Part shown: positions 45,617 through 54,278 of the stretch, piece by piece
Layout: every line of letters starts with the position of its first letter
How positions within the stretch are numbered: the stretch's first letter is position 1
Source: JBBIPA01 sp963775935
GTDB taxonomy: Bacteria > Chloroflexota > Dehalococcoidia > GIF9 > UBA5629
Length of the DNA stretch: 64,000 bases
Direction of reading: 5' to 3'
Assembly (NCBI GenBank): GCA_963775935.1
Contig: CAVZKR010000007.1
Location: 74,076-138,075, forward strand
Made by a program: the position numbers and the translations under genes
The notes under the pieces: model-generated
Databases searched by the model: none
Told to the model about the DNA's origin: nothing
What the model saw: only the letters and a program-made list of their open reading frames with translations

Positions 45617-46015
45617 TTAAAATTTGATATGACCATAATAGCCGAGTATCCCCACCATAATCATTATTATTCCTATAATACAGACTAGAGGAGCTAGCAA
45701 GGATGCAATACCCCAATACAGCCAAATGCGCTGTGTTCGGCGAAACCGCTCTATGCTCTCCCATTTTTTTGACTGCCAAGCCCATTCGTTGCCTTTTATT
45801 CCTAGAAGAATCGCCACGGCAAGTCCCACTATTGGGATCGGTATCAATGATAGCAATGCCAACCATACTCTATTACCTATACCCCAAATCCATGTCAGCA
45901 AGAAAGCTCCCCAATTCCAGCCTTGAAGTTCAGGGGGAACCGTGGCTGAGGAGCCTTGCCCTGATGTATTTAGCATAGCGGTATCGGTTCTCACGCTGGT
46001 CGAAAATTGCTGCAT
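45617..46015 (-). CDS. DUF2628-like membrane protein
   Basis: The 132-residue protein has LQGWNWGAFLLTWIWGIGNR followed by three spans and ESIERFRRTQRIWLYWG, a pattern seen in DUF2628-like small membrane proteins. The start is uncertain because no ribosome site stands out. Function unknown. Part of the four-gene cassette between sites 11 and 12. Confidence 0.65.
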   Translation of the reverse strand: MQQFSTSVRTDTAMLNTSGQGSSATVPPELQGWNWGAFLLTWIWGIGNRVWLALLSLIPIPIVGLAVAILLGIKGNEWAWQSKKWESIERFRRTQRIWLYWGIASLLAPLVCIIGIIMIMVGILGYYGHIKF

Positions 46016-46223
46016 AACGCAATTATTATATCTAGATCGTCATAAAAGGAATAAACCCCGATTTGCGACAAGTCCAGACTATCGTTACGTGGCATATGAC
46101 AACCACTCAATCACATGCTATAACTACTGATGACATTGGATGTCCCGAATAAAGAGAGAGCGAAATACCATATAGTTCCAGGGCACTGAGGAAGGGAAGC
46201 CCTATTCTAAATAAAAGTAGTAG

Positions 46224-46409
46224 CTATTTTGCTTTTTCCTCTATTTTTGCTGCTGGCGCATTTTTCTTAACAGACTCTATGCCAGCTTTGGCGCTCTCTT
46301 TCGTCTTGTAACCTTCACCGGAACTCGCAATTGCCTGTCCATTTGAAGCAACAAGCCTCCAGCGGTATTCCTCTTTCTTGTCTTTATACAGTTCGAATTT
46401 TGCTGCCAT
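46224..46409 (-). CDS. YegP/DUF1508 family protein
   Basis: The 61-residue protein starts MAAKFELYKDKKEEYRWRL and has the ASNGQAIASSGEGYKTKES block typical of the YegP (DUF1508) domain, a small beta-rich fold with no known activity. A lysine/alanine-rich tail follows. Confidence 0.85.
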   Translation of the reverse strand: MAAKFELYKDKKEEYRWRLVASNGQAIASSGEGYKTKESAKAGIESVKKNAPAAKIEEKAK

Positions 46410-46555
46410 TTGTCATACCTTCTGCTGCAATAGTTGATACCATTATAGAGCGTAGTAGTGAATAATGGAATACCCTATAAGGAAGAGGTTAACTCTCCGC
46501 TTTGGATAGGGAAGTAAAGGTAAGTAAAAAGAGAACTCAGCAAGTCAGCGTACGT

Positions 46556-46598
46556 AAAAAATTGGGCGTGGAGCCGTCGCAGCGGCTCCACGCCCAAT
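46556..46598 (-). terminator. Rho-independent terminator
   Basis: A perfect 16-base-pair stem (ATTGGGCGTGGAGCCG at 46561-46576 with its complement at 46583-46598) has a six-base loop. On the minus strand it is followed by a run of five T. It lies 40 bases after the stop of the gene at 46638, which it should terminate. Confidence 0.85.
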
Positions 46599-46637
46599 AC
46601 TATACCAGGTAAGAAGACCTGGAAGTAGCTGTTAGTA

Positions 46638-46994
46638 TTAATCTCCAGGTTTGCCGATAGCCCAAAGAGCCTTTATTGCTCCAATAATTGCGGCTGGCGC
46701 CATTAAGGTAGCCACGTAGCTAAGCATACTACCAAGAATTTTGCCGATATCTAATACAGTAAGGGGAGCGAATACATTGCCAACGACAACTAAAGCTATT
46801 GTCGCTACTAGGAAAAGCATTATCTCTTTGGCAGTTATATTGAGCAAGCCGATGATGATACCCAAGATGACTAATATTATGATGATAATTCCGTTCTGAG
46901 GAAGCACGATGCCTGCTATGACGGCTATAATCAGGCCGACAATAAATGCCCAGAAACCAATCATAGCCCAAATGTTACCCTTTGTTGCTGCCAT
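46638..46994 (-). CDS. Membrane protein (4 TM), unknown function
   Basis: The 118-residue protein is hydrophobic with four spans and a glycine-rich FVGLIIAVIAG-type pattern. GGGAGG lies nine bases before the ATG. It ends at a strong terminator, so it forms its own transcript. Function unknown. Confidence 0.68.
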   Translation of the reverse strand: MAATKGNIWAMIGFWAFIVGLIIAVIAGIVLPQNGIIIIILVILGIIIGLLNITAKEIMLFLVATIALVVVGNVFAPLTVLDIGKILGSMLSYVATLMAPAAIIGAIKALWAIGKPGD

Positions 46995-47096
46995 TATTAC
47001 TATCCTCCCTTCATTTGTTTACTGAGCCGATGACCAGTATATCACATCAAACTGTCCTGTCAATAGCGTGCTAATTTCAACAAATTCTTAGTTGGC

Positions 47097-47253
47097 CTGA
47101 CCCCATTGTACCACCTTCAGACTCTAATTTGTTGAAGTACAGGCTATTTACCATAGGCTTCCCTTGTTCACCAATTGTCAGGCGGTAGGGCGTGAGGATG
47201 CGGTGGAAAGCCATAGAAAATATAGTCCAATTGATAATATGGGTAAATCATAG
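47097..47253 (+). repeat. Array site 12: left arm joined to recombinase 3' end
   Basis: A clean left arm (TGTACCACCTTCAGACTC, GAAGTACAGGCTATTTACC, TTGTTCACCAATTG) joins TCAGGCGGTAGGGCGTGAGG and the tail, which ends AAATCATAG at 47253. Confidence 0.82.
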
Positions 47254-47391
47254 CTTGTTACCCAGCAATACTATGGGTTTAATTGTTTATATAATGCGGG
47301 AATTCGGGCATTAAAATATCAGGACGCCCAATTAAAAATTGTTGTTCAGTTCCTCTTTAATTTAAAGGACGAACATTCTTAGCCCGTATTT

Positions 47392-47532
47392 TTAGCTTTT
47401 ACCTATTCGGAACATTTTTGTCCCACATTTCGAGCAAACACCTTTTGTCGCTGGTTTACCATTCTTCATTTTGACAGCCTTTGCATTGCTCATTTCTCTC
47501 TTCTTACGGCATTTCATACAGTATCCTTGCAT
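47392..47532 (-). CDS. DUF5679 zinc-ribbon-like small protein, copy 2
   Basis: A 46-residue protein differing from the one at 32912-33052 by only a few residues (for example ATKGVCSKCG instead of ATKGICSKCG). The same ribosome site, upstream spacing and downstream recombinase remnant are kept, so this is a duplicated cassette. Confidence 0.82.
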   Translation of the reverse strand: MQGYCMKCRKKREMSNAKAVKMKNGKPATKGVCSKCGTKMFRIGKS

Positions 47533-47613
47533 TAAGAAACCTCCTTTTTATATTTGCAGGTAGGATAGTTCATTCTAATAAGAAATGTCAATAAGTAGAT
47601 AATAATTGCGCAA

Positions 47614-47766
47614 TGGTTGAAGAATGGTGGAGATAGCCTAATGTTACAAAGGCTATTGGGACATACTACGCTTATGATGACTAATGGATATTGTCAGGCG
47701 GTAGGGTGTGATGATGTGGTGGAGGCACATAAGTTATACTCGCCAGTGGATAGAATCAAAATCTAG
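47614..47766 (+). pseudogene. Tyrosine recombinase C-terminal fragment (array site 13)
   Basis: Encodes WLKNGGDSLMLQRLLGHTTL then MMTNGYCQAVGCDD and stops at 47766. The Arg before the catalytic Tyr is changed to Gly (NGYCQ). It pairs with the DUF5679 gene exactly as site 0 does. Confidence 0.75.
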
Positions 47767-47884
47767 ATTTCTTGGACACGCATTGCACTGCTACATATAA
47801 GACTGTTTGTGTATCTTTTTGAACCTTTCTCCGTACTGATTTAGGTGTCATTTCTTATCTCTTTTCTGTTGCGATAGTATGGGG

Positions 47885-48079
47885 CTAATGAGCATACTCA
47901 TAGATATAATTCGCCATATCGACTAGATTGGTAAACCATTGTGCATATCCTGTGTGGGGAATTAGCCACCACCCATCATCATATTCGACTTCGGGGTGTA
48001 GCAAGATAAATATGCCACTTTCGTACAGCCTCTGCTGTCGGGCATCTTTTCCCATGATAACCTTTGCGTATTTTTTCAT
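47885..48079 (-). CDS. Small hypothetical protein
   Basis: The 64-residue frame, MKKYAKVIMGKDARQQRLYE to the C-terminus NYIYEYAH, is rich in aromatic and charged residues, unlike a random frame. The start is uncertain: AGGAG is only one base from the first ATG, and the ATG at residue 9 has AAGG at better spacing. No family recognised. Confidence 0.45.
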   Translation of the reverse strand: MKKYAKVIMGKDARQQRLYESGIFILLHPEVEYDDGWWLIPHTGYAQWFTNLVDMANYIYEYAH

Positions 48080-48213
48080 TCTCCTACGCCCTCTTCTTTT
48101 TTGTTTTGCTTATATGTGCCGTTCATTTCTACTGGTTATTATCTCCTAACGTGGCATTCAATCACAAGTCCAGTGATATAGATAAACTTAATTATTTATT
48201 CTGTTCAAGCAGT

Positions 48214-48858
48214 CTATCTGCGCCCTACTATTGATCGTAAGATAAGAGCTAGCACCAACCCCACAATGAATCCTCCAATATGCGCCATATAAGCTACCCC
48301 ATCATCCTCTGCCATACCAAGAATTGAACCGACGCCGCTGAAAAACTGCAGGACGATCCAGAAGCCAATAACGACCAGCGCTGGCAAAGGGATTACACGT
48401 ATGCCCATTAGTAATACTTTGACCTGCGCTTTCGGGAACAAAAGAATGTAAGCACCCAGCACACCCGCAATAGCCCCTGAAGCCCCAAGATTCGGCACAT
48501 CTGAATCCATATTGAACGCCATCTGAGCAAACGTTGCTGCCAAACCACAAACTAAGTAGAAGATTAAGAATTTAAAATGTCCGAAGCGGTCTTCCACATT
48601 GTCACCGAAGATCCATAAATAAAGCATATTGCCTAAGAGGTGAAGCCACCCGCCATGCATGAACATGGAAGTGAACAGTGTCAGGGAATCACCTGTAGGA
48701 TTGGCGAGGAAACGTTGAGGGACAAATGACCAACTCATAATAAACGGGTCACCGCTGATTAACTCTACAAGGAAAAAGACGACATTCAGTACGATTAGGA
48801 TATATGTAATAACAGGAATAATTCTGCGAGTACTATTATCATCGCCCAAGGGTAACAT
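48214..48858 (-). CDS. Rhomboid family intramembrane serine protease
   Basis: The 214-residue protein has six spans. The catalytic pair is Ser127 in GASGAIAG and His193 in MAHIGGF. The HGGWLHLLGNMLYLWIFG segment of the first spans is also typical. It cleaves membrane proteins within the bilayer; substrate unknown. GGAAG precedes the ATG. Confidence 0.92.
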   Translation of the reverse strand: MLPLGDDNSTRRIIPVITYILIVLNVVFFLVELISGDPFIMSWSFVPQRFLANPTGDSLTLFTSMFMHGGWLHLLGNMLYLWIFGDNVEDRFGHFKFLIFYLVCGLAATFAQMAFNMDSDVPNLGASGAIAGVLGAYILLFPKAQVKVLLMGIRVIPLPALVVIGFWIVLQFFSGVGSILGMAEDDGVAYMAHIGGFIVGLVLALILRSIVGRR

Positions 48859-48914
48859 TGGGACTTCCTTTCTTCATCTGGTCTATTATCAACGCATAGA
48901 GCCGCTCAAATTAG

Positions 48915-49000
48915 CCTGCCTCCCACCAATTGTACCACCTTCAGACTCTAATTTGTTTAACGACAGCATTCTGCAATAGGCTTCATAGTTCACCAAATAC
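48915..49000 (+). repeat. Array site 14: left arm only
   Basis: Left arm (TGTACCACCTTCAGACTC, CATTCTGCAATAGGCTTC, AGTTCACCAAAT) ends at ACAAAATTTCGG with no recognised right arm. After it the next site is 8 kb away. Confidence 0.75.
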
Positions 49001-49359
49001 AAAATTTCGGTTCTTTAACCAGTTTCTCTAGTAAACCCCGCTTCAACACGCAATTACATTGATAAAGCCAGTAGCCTAGAGTAAAATTTGGTAATAGCTG
49101 TCTATACACTCGTAGAACAGGAAATTAATATGACTGACAGAAGGGTATTGATTATATTACACTTGTTATTTTTATAGCTTCAATATCGATTGTAATCGGT
49201 TGACAAACAACTCAGCAAGTAACTGGCACGTCTCTGGATGTTTGCATTGATTCTTATTTTTCTTCATATTACGTGATACTTTTAGCCACTAATTAATTTA
49301 ATTCGAAGAACTAACTCTCTTTTACTATATTCAGATGACCAGAACAATATCTTATTTCA
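49001..49359. other. Intergenic region with a small truncated gene
   Basis: Apart from the 31-codon frame at 49172-49267 (described separately) I see no gene in this stretch. Confidence 0.4.
49172..49267 (-). pseudogene. Truncated relative of the 41-residue cysteine-rich protein
   Basis: Starts MKKNKNQCKHPE, like the protein at 43462-43587 (MKKNKNQCEHPD), then changes to an unrelated sequence TCQLLAELFVNRLQSILKL. The upstream DNA keeps little of the ribosome site. It looks like a recombined or decayed copy. Confidence 0.5.
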
Positions 49360-49482
49360 TTAGCGGATAAGTCTGCTAAGAAGTTGTTCAAAGAATTGCC
49401 AGATTTCAGAAGTGTGCGTGAGAACGAAGATCAGAAGAATTATCCCGATAATAGCTACTATAATTTTTAGTATACATCCCAT
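49360..49482 (-). CDS. Small single-TM protein
   Basis: Encodes 40 residues, MGCILKIIVAIIGIILLIFV then a short amphipathic tail. An AGAGGT lies before the ATG. Composition suggests a real membrane microprotein, but no family is recognised. Confidence 0.45.
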   Translation of the reverse strand: MGCILKIIVAIIGIILLIFVLTHTSEIWQFFEQLLSRLIR

Positions 49483-49759
49483 CAATTTTATACCTCTTTG
49501 TTACTCCTACCTGATTCATATTATGTATCTGTGGCTTTTATTATGCAAATCATCGGTTACTATTACCGTATAAGAAACGATCGATTTTTATATCCATGAG
49601 TATGGTACCATATGTTTTGATAGGGCCAGTTGCGTCATTGTTAATTTGATTTGGTAAATAAATACAGTATAAAAAAGCAAGATGTCCCTATAACATAAAT
49701 ATGATAACCTTGGAGAAGAGACCCGTATCAACATTGACCAACAAATGTAAAGGGAAGAG

Positions 49760-50221
49760 ATGTTTAAGAATCCCATTGTCAAAAATGTTCTGACGGCTCT
49801 GGCAGTAGCAGTTTTTGGTTTTGTACTGTTAAATATAACGTTTCTTTTTAACTATTTAGTGTTTCTCGTTATCGATCTTGTTGTACCGCCTGATTTTATT
49901 CCTGCCAACCTCTGGTTTACAATGGTTCGACACGGTTTGTTTCTTGTTATTATCGGCCTGATCTCCTGGTTTGTATTTCGGTCAAATCTCGGCGTGCTTT
50001 ATAAAGCCATTTTCATGACTGTACCGGTAGCTGTATTCCTTGTCAGCATCGGAATATTTTTACATGACTGGCCCCATATCCCTTATATAATCGGTGGCTT
50101 ATCTACGCTGGCGGTATTGTTTTATTTCTATCGCACCAAACGGCACTGGCTTTATTACTACAGTGTGATTTTAATTGCCCTCACCTTGATGATATTTACA
50201 CTTCTTGGTGGAGAAATATAG
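49760..50221 (+). CDS. Membrane protein (5 TM), unknown function
   Basis: The 153-residue protein has about five spans, with short polar loops (PPDFIPANLW, YRTKRHWLYY). AAGGGAAGAG precedes the ATG. No family recognised. It lies in the 8 kb stretch between sites 14 and 15. Confidence 0.65.
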   Translation: MFKNPIVKNVLTALAVAVFGFVLLNITFLFNYLVFLVIDLVVPPDFIPANLWFTMVRHGLFLVIIGLISWFVFRSNLGVLYKAIFMTVPVAVFLVSIGIFLHDWPHIPYIIGGLSTLAVLFYFYRTKRHWLYYYSVILIALTLMIFTLLGGEI

Positions 50222-50285
50222 CTGCTACATTTTCCTGTGTTTTGTGGGTTATAAATAACTGTGGCTTTCCCCGTTACTTTATTGC

Positions 50286-50870
50286 TCATTTTTTCATCGG
50301 GATGTTTTTTGTCCTGAAAATCTTTCTTCTAAATATAAAAAGCATAAAGATGATAAACAATATCAGAATAGTGACCACAATAAACGGAGCGACAAGCGAG
50401 AGCAGTGAAGTACCGAAAGCAGCAGCGTGTTCCCCGGTGGTTACTATGGAATTCCCTATTCCGGCTGTCAGGTTTGTCGAGGCAAGTCGTGTCAAAACAC
50501 TACCTCCTTGGACTGTGGCAGCTATGCCTCCGCCAACAATAAAGCCGGTCAGCCATTTAAGCATATCATTATCGATGGGAAGAACGGATGTCAGAAGTAA
50601 AGTACCGGCACCGACAGCAAGTGGTGTGGTGATGCTATCGAGCACGTTGTCTACAAAGGGAATATAATATGCAAGTATCTCAAAAATGGTAGCTGTTCCG
50701 AAGCACAGCATAGCAGGCCAACTCGCCAGCCACTGAAATCCTTCCTGGACGGGGAAAATACCAAAGTGTGCAGCAATGCTTGCCACAAGCATCGGCACAA
50801 ACACCCTGAATCCACAACTTGCGGCCAATCCGACCCCAAGAGCAATGGCAGTGAGTATTTCATTATCCAT
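50286..50870 (-). CDS. DUF4126 family membrane protein
   Basis: The 194-residue protein has the DUF4126 layout: several glycine-rich spans with GLAASCGFRVFVPMLVASIA near the start and YYIPFVDNVLDSITTPLAVG in the middle. Function unknown. It faces the next minus-strand gene with a short gap. Confidence 0.82.
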   Translation of the reverse strand: MDNEILTAIALGVGLAASCGFRVFVPMLVASIAAHFGIFPVQEGFQWLASWPAMLCFGTATIFEILAYYIPFVDNVLDSITTPLAVGAGTLLLTSVLPIDNDMLKWLTGFIVGGGIAATVQGGSVLTRLASTNLTAGIGNSIVTTGEHAAAFGTSLLSLVAPFIVVTILILFIIFMLFIFRRKIFRTKNIPMKK

Positions 50871-50891
50871 CGAACATAAATAATTAGTAAT

Positions 50892-51098
50892 TTAGTCTTC
50901 GAGAATAAATGTTATCTTCATTTGGACCCGATACTCAGTGATTTTCCCTTTTGCGTCAAGTAGAACTTCCTGGTTCCAGATCCATGCGGATTTAACGTTC
51001 CGGAGAGTTTTACGGGCACGGGCAAGTCCTTTTTTCATGGCATCATCGAAACTCACAGTAGAAGATGATTTGACTTCAGTTGTTCTTGAAATTGACAT
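50892..51098 (-). CDS. Dodecin family flavin-binding protein
   Basis: The 68-residue protein has the dodecin pattern SFDDAMKKGLARARKTLRNV followed by IWNQEVLLDAKGKITEYRV and ends MKITFILED. Dodecins are small dodecamers that sequester FMN, FAD or riboflavin. The ATG at 51098 is chosen because AGGAGG lies six bases before it. The aromatic residue that stacks on flavin is the Trp in SAWIWN. Confidence 0.85.
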   Translation of the reverse strand: MSISRTTEVKSSSTVSFDDAMKKGLARARKTLRNVKSAWIWNQEVLLDAKGKITEYRVQMKITFILED

Positions 51099-51364
51099 TG
51101 ACAACCTCCTTTACACAGTTTAGGATTAACTAGACTACTTATACAGAATTTGTGCTCTTAAATAACAAACTAACACTAATGACATAATTATATCACATGG
51201 TATGAGATAAATTATGTCTATCTGGTGATTATTTTAAGCATTTGACCATTTATGTACTATGATAAATATCAGTCCGTAATTCACTCCATGTGTTGAGGCT
51301 GAATGCTAACTCTGATCTCGATTGTAGATCATCAGCATATAAAATAAATGTGGAGGTGAAACTA
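51099..51364. other. Divergent intergenic region between dodecin and the plus-strand gene
   Basis: No gene is seen in 266 bases. It should hold the promoters for both directions, but none stands out. Confidence 0.35.
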
Positions 51365-52012
51365 ATGTTTAATCAAGGGAGTCCAATTGATCTCGTAAAA
51401 ATGTTTCAGGGGGTTACAGGTCAACTGCAGAAAAACAAGGAGAGTTTAAATCAGGCCGATGAGTACAACCATGACCATGGCGACAATATGGTCGAAACTT
51501 TCGAAGTCATCACACAGGCAATGCGGGAAAAGCAGGGAGCAGATCCTGCAGACCAGCTAGCTTATGCCAGCGAAATCTTACGACAGCGTAAGAGTGGCTC
51601 CTCTCAGTTATATGCCAATGGGCTCGCCCAGGCTTCACAAGATTTCAAAGGCCAGCAGATCACTTCAAATAATGCCATGAGTTTCATCCAGACATTAATG
51701 GGTGGAGGGCAGCCTGCACAGGCACAATCCCAGCAAGGCGACGGTATCGGGAACCTGCTGGGTAGTTTACTTGGTGGCGGGCAGCAACAGAATCAGCTCC
51801 CACAATCCTCTGGGTTGGATATGGGCGACCTGCTCACTGCCGGTATGAACTTTATGAGCACCAAGGCACGGGGCGGGAGCAATCTCGAAGCGATTGTAAA
51901 TGCCGTGGTCTCCAGCAGTGCCATGGGCAATTCCGGATACCGTTCACAATCTGGTTCACTGGTTGCCGGCACCCTGATGAAGGTAATTCAAGGTATGGCA
52001 GGCGGAAAATAG
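51365..52012 (+). CDS. Glycine/glutamine-rich protein, unknown function
   Basis: The 215-residue protein starts at the ATG at 51365 after GGAGGTG. The N-terminal part, NHDHGDNMVETFEVITQAMR, faintly recalls the DAK2/DhaL fold. The middle is Gly/Gln-rich low complexity (GGGQPAQAQSQQGDG), then a helical C-terminus. No confident family. Confidence 0.5.
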   Translation: MFNQGSPIDLVKMFQGVTGQLQKNKESLNQADEYNHDHGDNMVETFEVITQAMREKQGADPADQLAYASEILRQRKSGSSQLYANGLAQASQDFKGQQITSNNAMSFIQTLMGGGQPAQAQSQQGDGIGNLLGSLLGGGQQQNQLPQSSGLDMGDLLTAGMNFMSTKARGGSNLEAIVNAVVSSSAMGNSGYRSQSGSLVAGTLMKVIQGMAGGK

Positions 52013-52204
52013 AACTGCACTTACGTGTAAAGCTCAATCAGCGGTTTTTGATCAAATAGATTGATTAGCTCAGATTATATACTTTGATTATGTTCGATAA
52101 ATAGTTTGCGATTGTATACTGAAGCAAGGTTAGTTTCTTATTTGCTATAGGCTCATGTAGAATATACAGTAGTTCTACATCTATGAATCCCAGAGAGCAG
52201 ACCA

Positions 52205-53881
52205 GTGATAAGTAAATTAAGTATTATCTTGCTAACCTGTATTATCCTGATACCACCGTCGCAATGTACTGAAAATCAGCCGACCAATGAATTCCCAGCA
52301 ACACAGCAGGCAACAAAGCACGTTGAGCACGGAGACGTGTACTTCGACGAGGGATCATATGATGAGGCGATTAATGAATATACTGCCGCGATAGAACTAG
52401 ATCCTGAGATGTCGATGGCATATTGGGGTAGGGGCAGAGCCTATCACTTCGGCAAAGGTATATATTGGAGAGCAGTGGATGATTATTCTAAATCTATTGA
52501 ATTAGACGCAAAATATACTAAGGCACATTATTATCGTGGACTGGCTAACGTAGCTATTGAAGAATATGATAGAGCTATCTCTGATTTCAGCAGGACAGTT
52601 GAACTTGAGCCCGGTCTGAGTATGGCATATAACCTTCGTGCCTGGTGTTATGTCCATAAGGCACTATGGGATCAATCATCACAACTTCTCCTCTACCAGT
52701 TGTTTGAAAGCGATCTAGGTCTGGCTGAAGCCTACAAGGGGCGAGGTTGGACTTATGTGCGGCAAACGCAGTGGGAGTTCTTAGCTATTCCTGATGTAGT
52801 CAAAGCTACAGAGCCCTGGGTAATTAAAGACGAAAGTGATGTTAGTAGCCCAAGCAGTGCCGCAGGAATTGCTGAAATAAGCAAAAATAGATCTACCAGT
52901 AAGCCGTATGTTAATGTAACGCCAGTTTCTGGACCTGTTGGCACAAAACTATTTATCTATGGATGGGGATTCCGTGGCAATGAAGATGGCATGACCGTAA
53001 CCTGGGATGGTGAAATAATCAAGTGTAATATAAGAGCCGAGATCGATGGCAGCTTGATAATCGATGGCAGCAAGGTACCATATAATAGTCCGGTATATAC
53101 TGGAGATACCAGAGAAACTGTTTATGTTCCACCCACCACCAGAGGGCGCCACATACTTGGCGTTTATGGAAGCAGCTTTACAGCGATAGGAATTGTCAAT
53201 GACACCATCTTTGAAGTCATCCCTGCAATAAAACTATTACCTGAAGCTCATATCAAAGGTACACAAGTTACCATTACTGGAACCGGTTTTGCGGCCAATG
53301 AAGCTATAGTTGTAAGCATGAACAGAGCCGCAACAAATATTGTGGCAACTGCAGATAGCACTGGTAGCTTCATCGCTACCTTGATAATTCCAGCAAGTAA
53401 AGTTAAGGAATATTACATAGCTGTATCAGGTAACAAGGGTAACTCCGCTCAGGCCAGTTTAACTATTGTCCCGGAGAGACCAATACCAGCCGAGCAGGTA
53501 TCTAATTTAGCTGAGGTTTACTGTAACAGGGGGTATGCTCATTTTAGAAAAACGCAATGGGCAATAGTTATTGCCGATTTAGATAAGAACTATATGAGAG
53601 ACCCAGCGCTCAATAGAAGTTCGTGGAACAAAGAGTGGGCTCTGGGTAAACAAAAGCAGTGGGATATGGTTATTGCGGATTATGGAAAAGTAATCACTGC
53701 CATTAATAGAGCTGCCGTACCCCAGGATAAATCCAGTGCAGGGTTATTTAAAGAGGAACTGGCGCTGGCACTGGCAGATTACAGGGAAGCTGCTGAACTG
53801 TCTACAGACCCTGCATTTGTACAGAGGATGAGAGAAATAATGAAGTCAATCGAAGAATGGAGTAAAGGTATAGACAAATAG
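52205..53881 (+). CDS. Lipoprotein with TPR repeats and IPT/TIG domains
   Basis: A signal peptide ends in the lipobox LIPPSQC. Three to four TPR units follow (EYDRAISDFSRTVELEPG). Then come two IPT/TIG-like beta domains (VTPVSGPVGTKLFIYGWGF and IKGTQVTITGTGFAANEA) and more TPR-like units at the end. It is an exported scaffold, probably binding other surface proteins. GTG start at 52205. It shares the TIG type with the proteins at 59210 and 60495. Confidence 0.7.
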   Translation: MISKLSIILLTCIILIPPSQCTENQPTNEFPATQQATKHVEHGDVYFDEGSYDEAINEYTAAIELDPEMSMAYWGRGRAYHFGKGIYWRAVDDYSKSIELDAKYTKAHYYRGLANVAIEEYDRAISDFSRTVELEPGLSMAYNLRAWCYVHKALWDQSSQLLLYQLFESDLGLAEAYKGRGWTYVRQTQWEFLAIPDVVKATEPWVIKDESDVSSPSSAAGIAEISKNRSTSKPYVNVTPVSGPVGTKLFIYGWGFRGNEDGMTVTWDGEIIKCNIRAEIDGSLIIDGSKVPYNSPVYTGDTRETVYVPPTTRGRHILGVYGSSFTAIGIVNDTIFEVIPAIKLLPEAHIKGTQVTITGTGFAANEAIVVSMNRAATNIVATADSTGSFIATLIIPASKVKEYYIAVSGNKGNSAQASLTIVPERPIPAEQVSNLAEVYCNRGYAHFRKTQWAIVIADLDKNYMRDPALNRSSWNKEWALGKQKQWDMVIADYGKVITAINRAAVPQDKSSAGLFKEELALALADYREAAELSTDPAFVQRMREIMKSIEEWSKGIDK

Positions 53882-54068
53882 CCTAGTCCATTTGTCTGGT
53901 GATTTTCACCCAAAATGCTGACCTTTTACGGTGAACTTTACGTCGGCCAATCTCGTTCTACATAGTAGATGACCAGACTTCAAAATCGAATAACAATTGA
54001 ATCAGCGAATAATTACAGTAGAAGCGGTTATCGTGAAAGGGAAGGCATATTAATAGAGGAGATGTATC
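53882..54068. other. Intergenic region
   Basis: No gene or repeat recognised; a short open frame follows at 54069. Confidence 0.35.
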
Positions 54069-54218
54069 ATGGGCATGCTACTTTCAGACCAGTCAGAATA
54101 CATTAGAGAATACGGCAATGGTACCTATTCCACCTGGAATTGGGTAGCGAGTAAATCAAAAAAGGTATGGGATCTAGGGATTACTTTTTCTCCCATTTTG
54201 TGGATTTTTTCTTTTTAA
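54069..54218 (+). CDS. Small hypothetical protein
   Basis: A 49-residue frame, MGMLLSDQSEYIREYGNGTY to ILWIFSF, begins seven bases after AGGAG and ends in a hydrophobic tail. No family recognised; it may be a fragment. Confidence 0.35.
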   Translation: MGMLLSDQSEYIREYGNGTYSTWNWVASKSKKVWDLGITFSPILWIFSF

Positions 54219-54278
54219 TGCTGACCATTTTAGCTAATTTTCTTGGGATGGTATAAGACGAAAAAGAGGAGGGTACGT

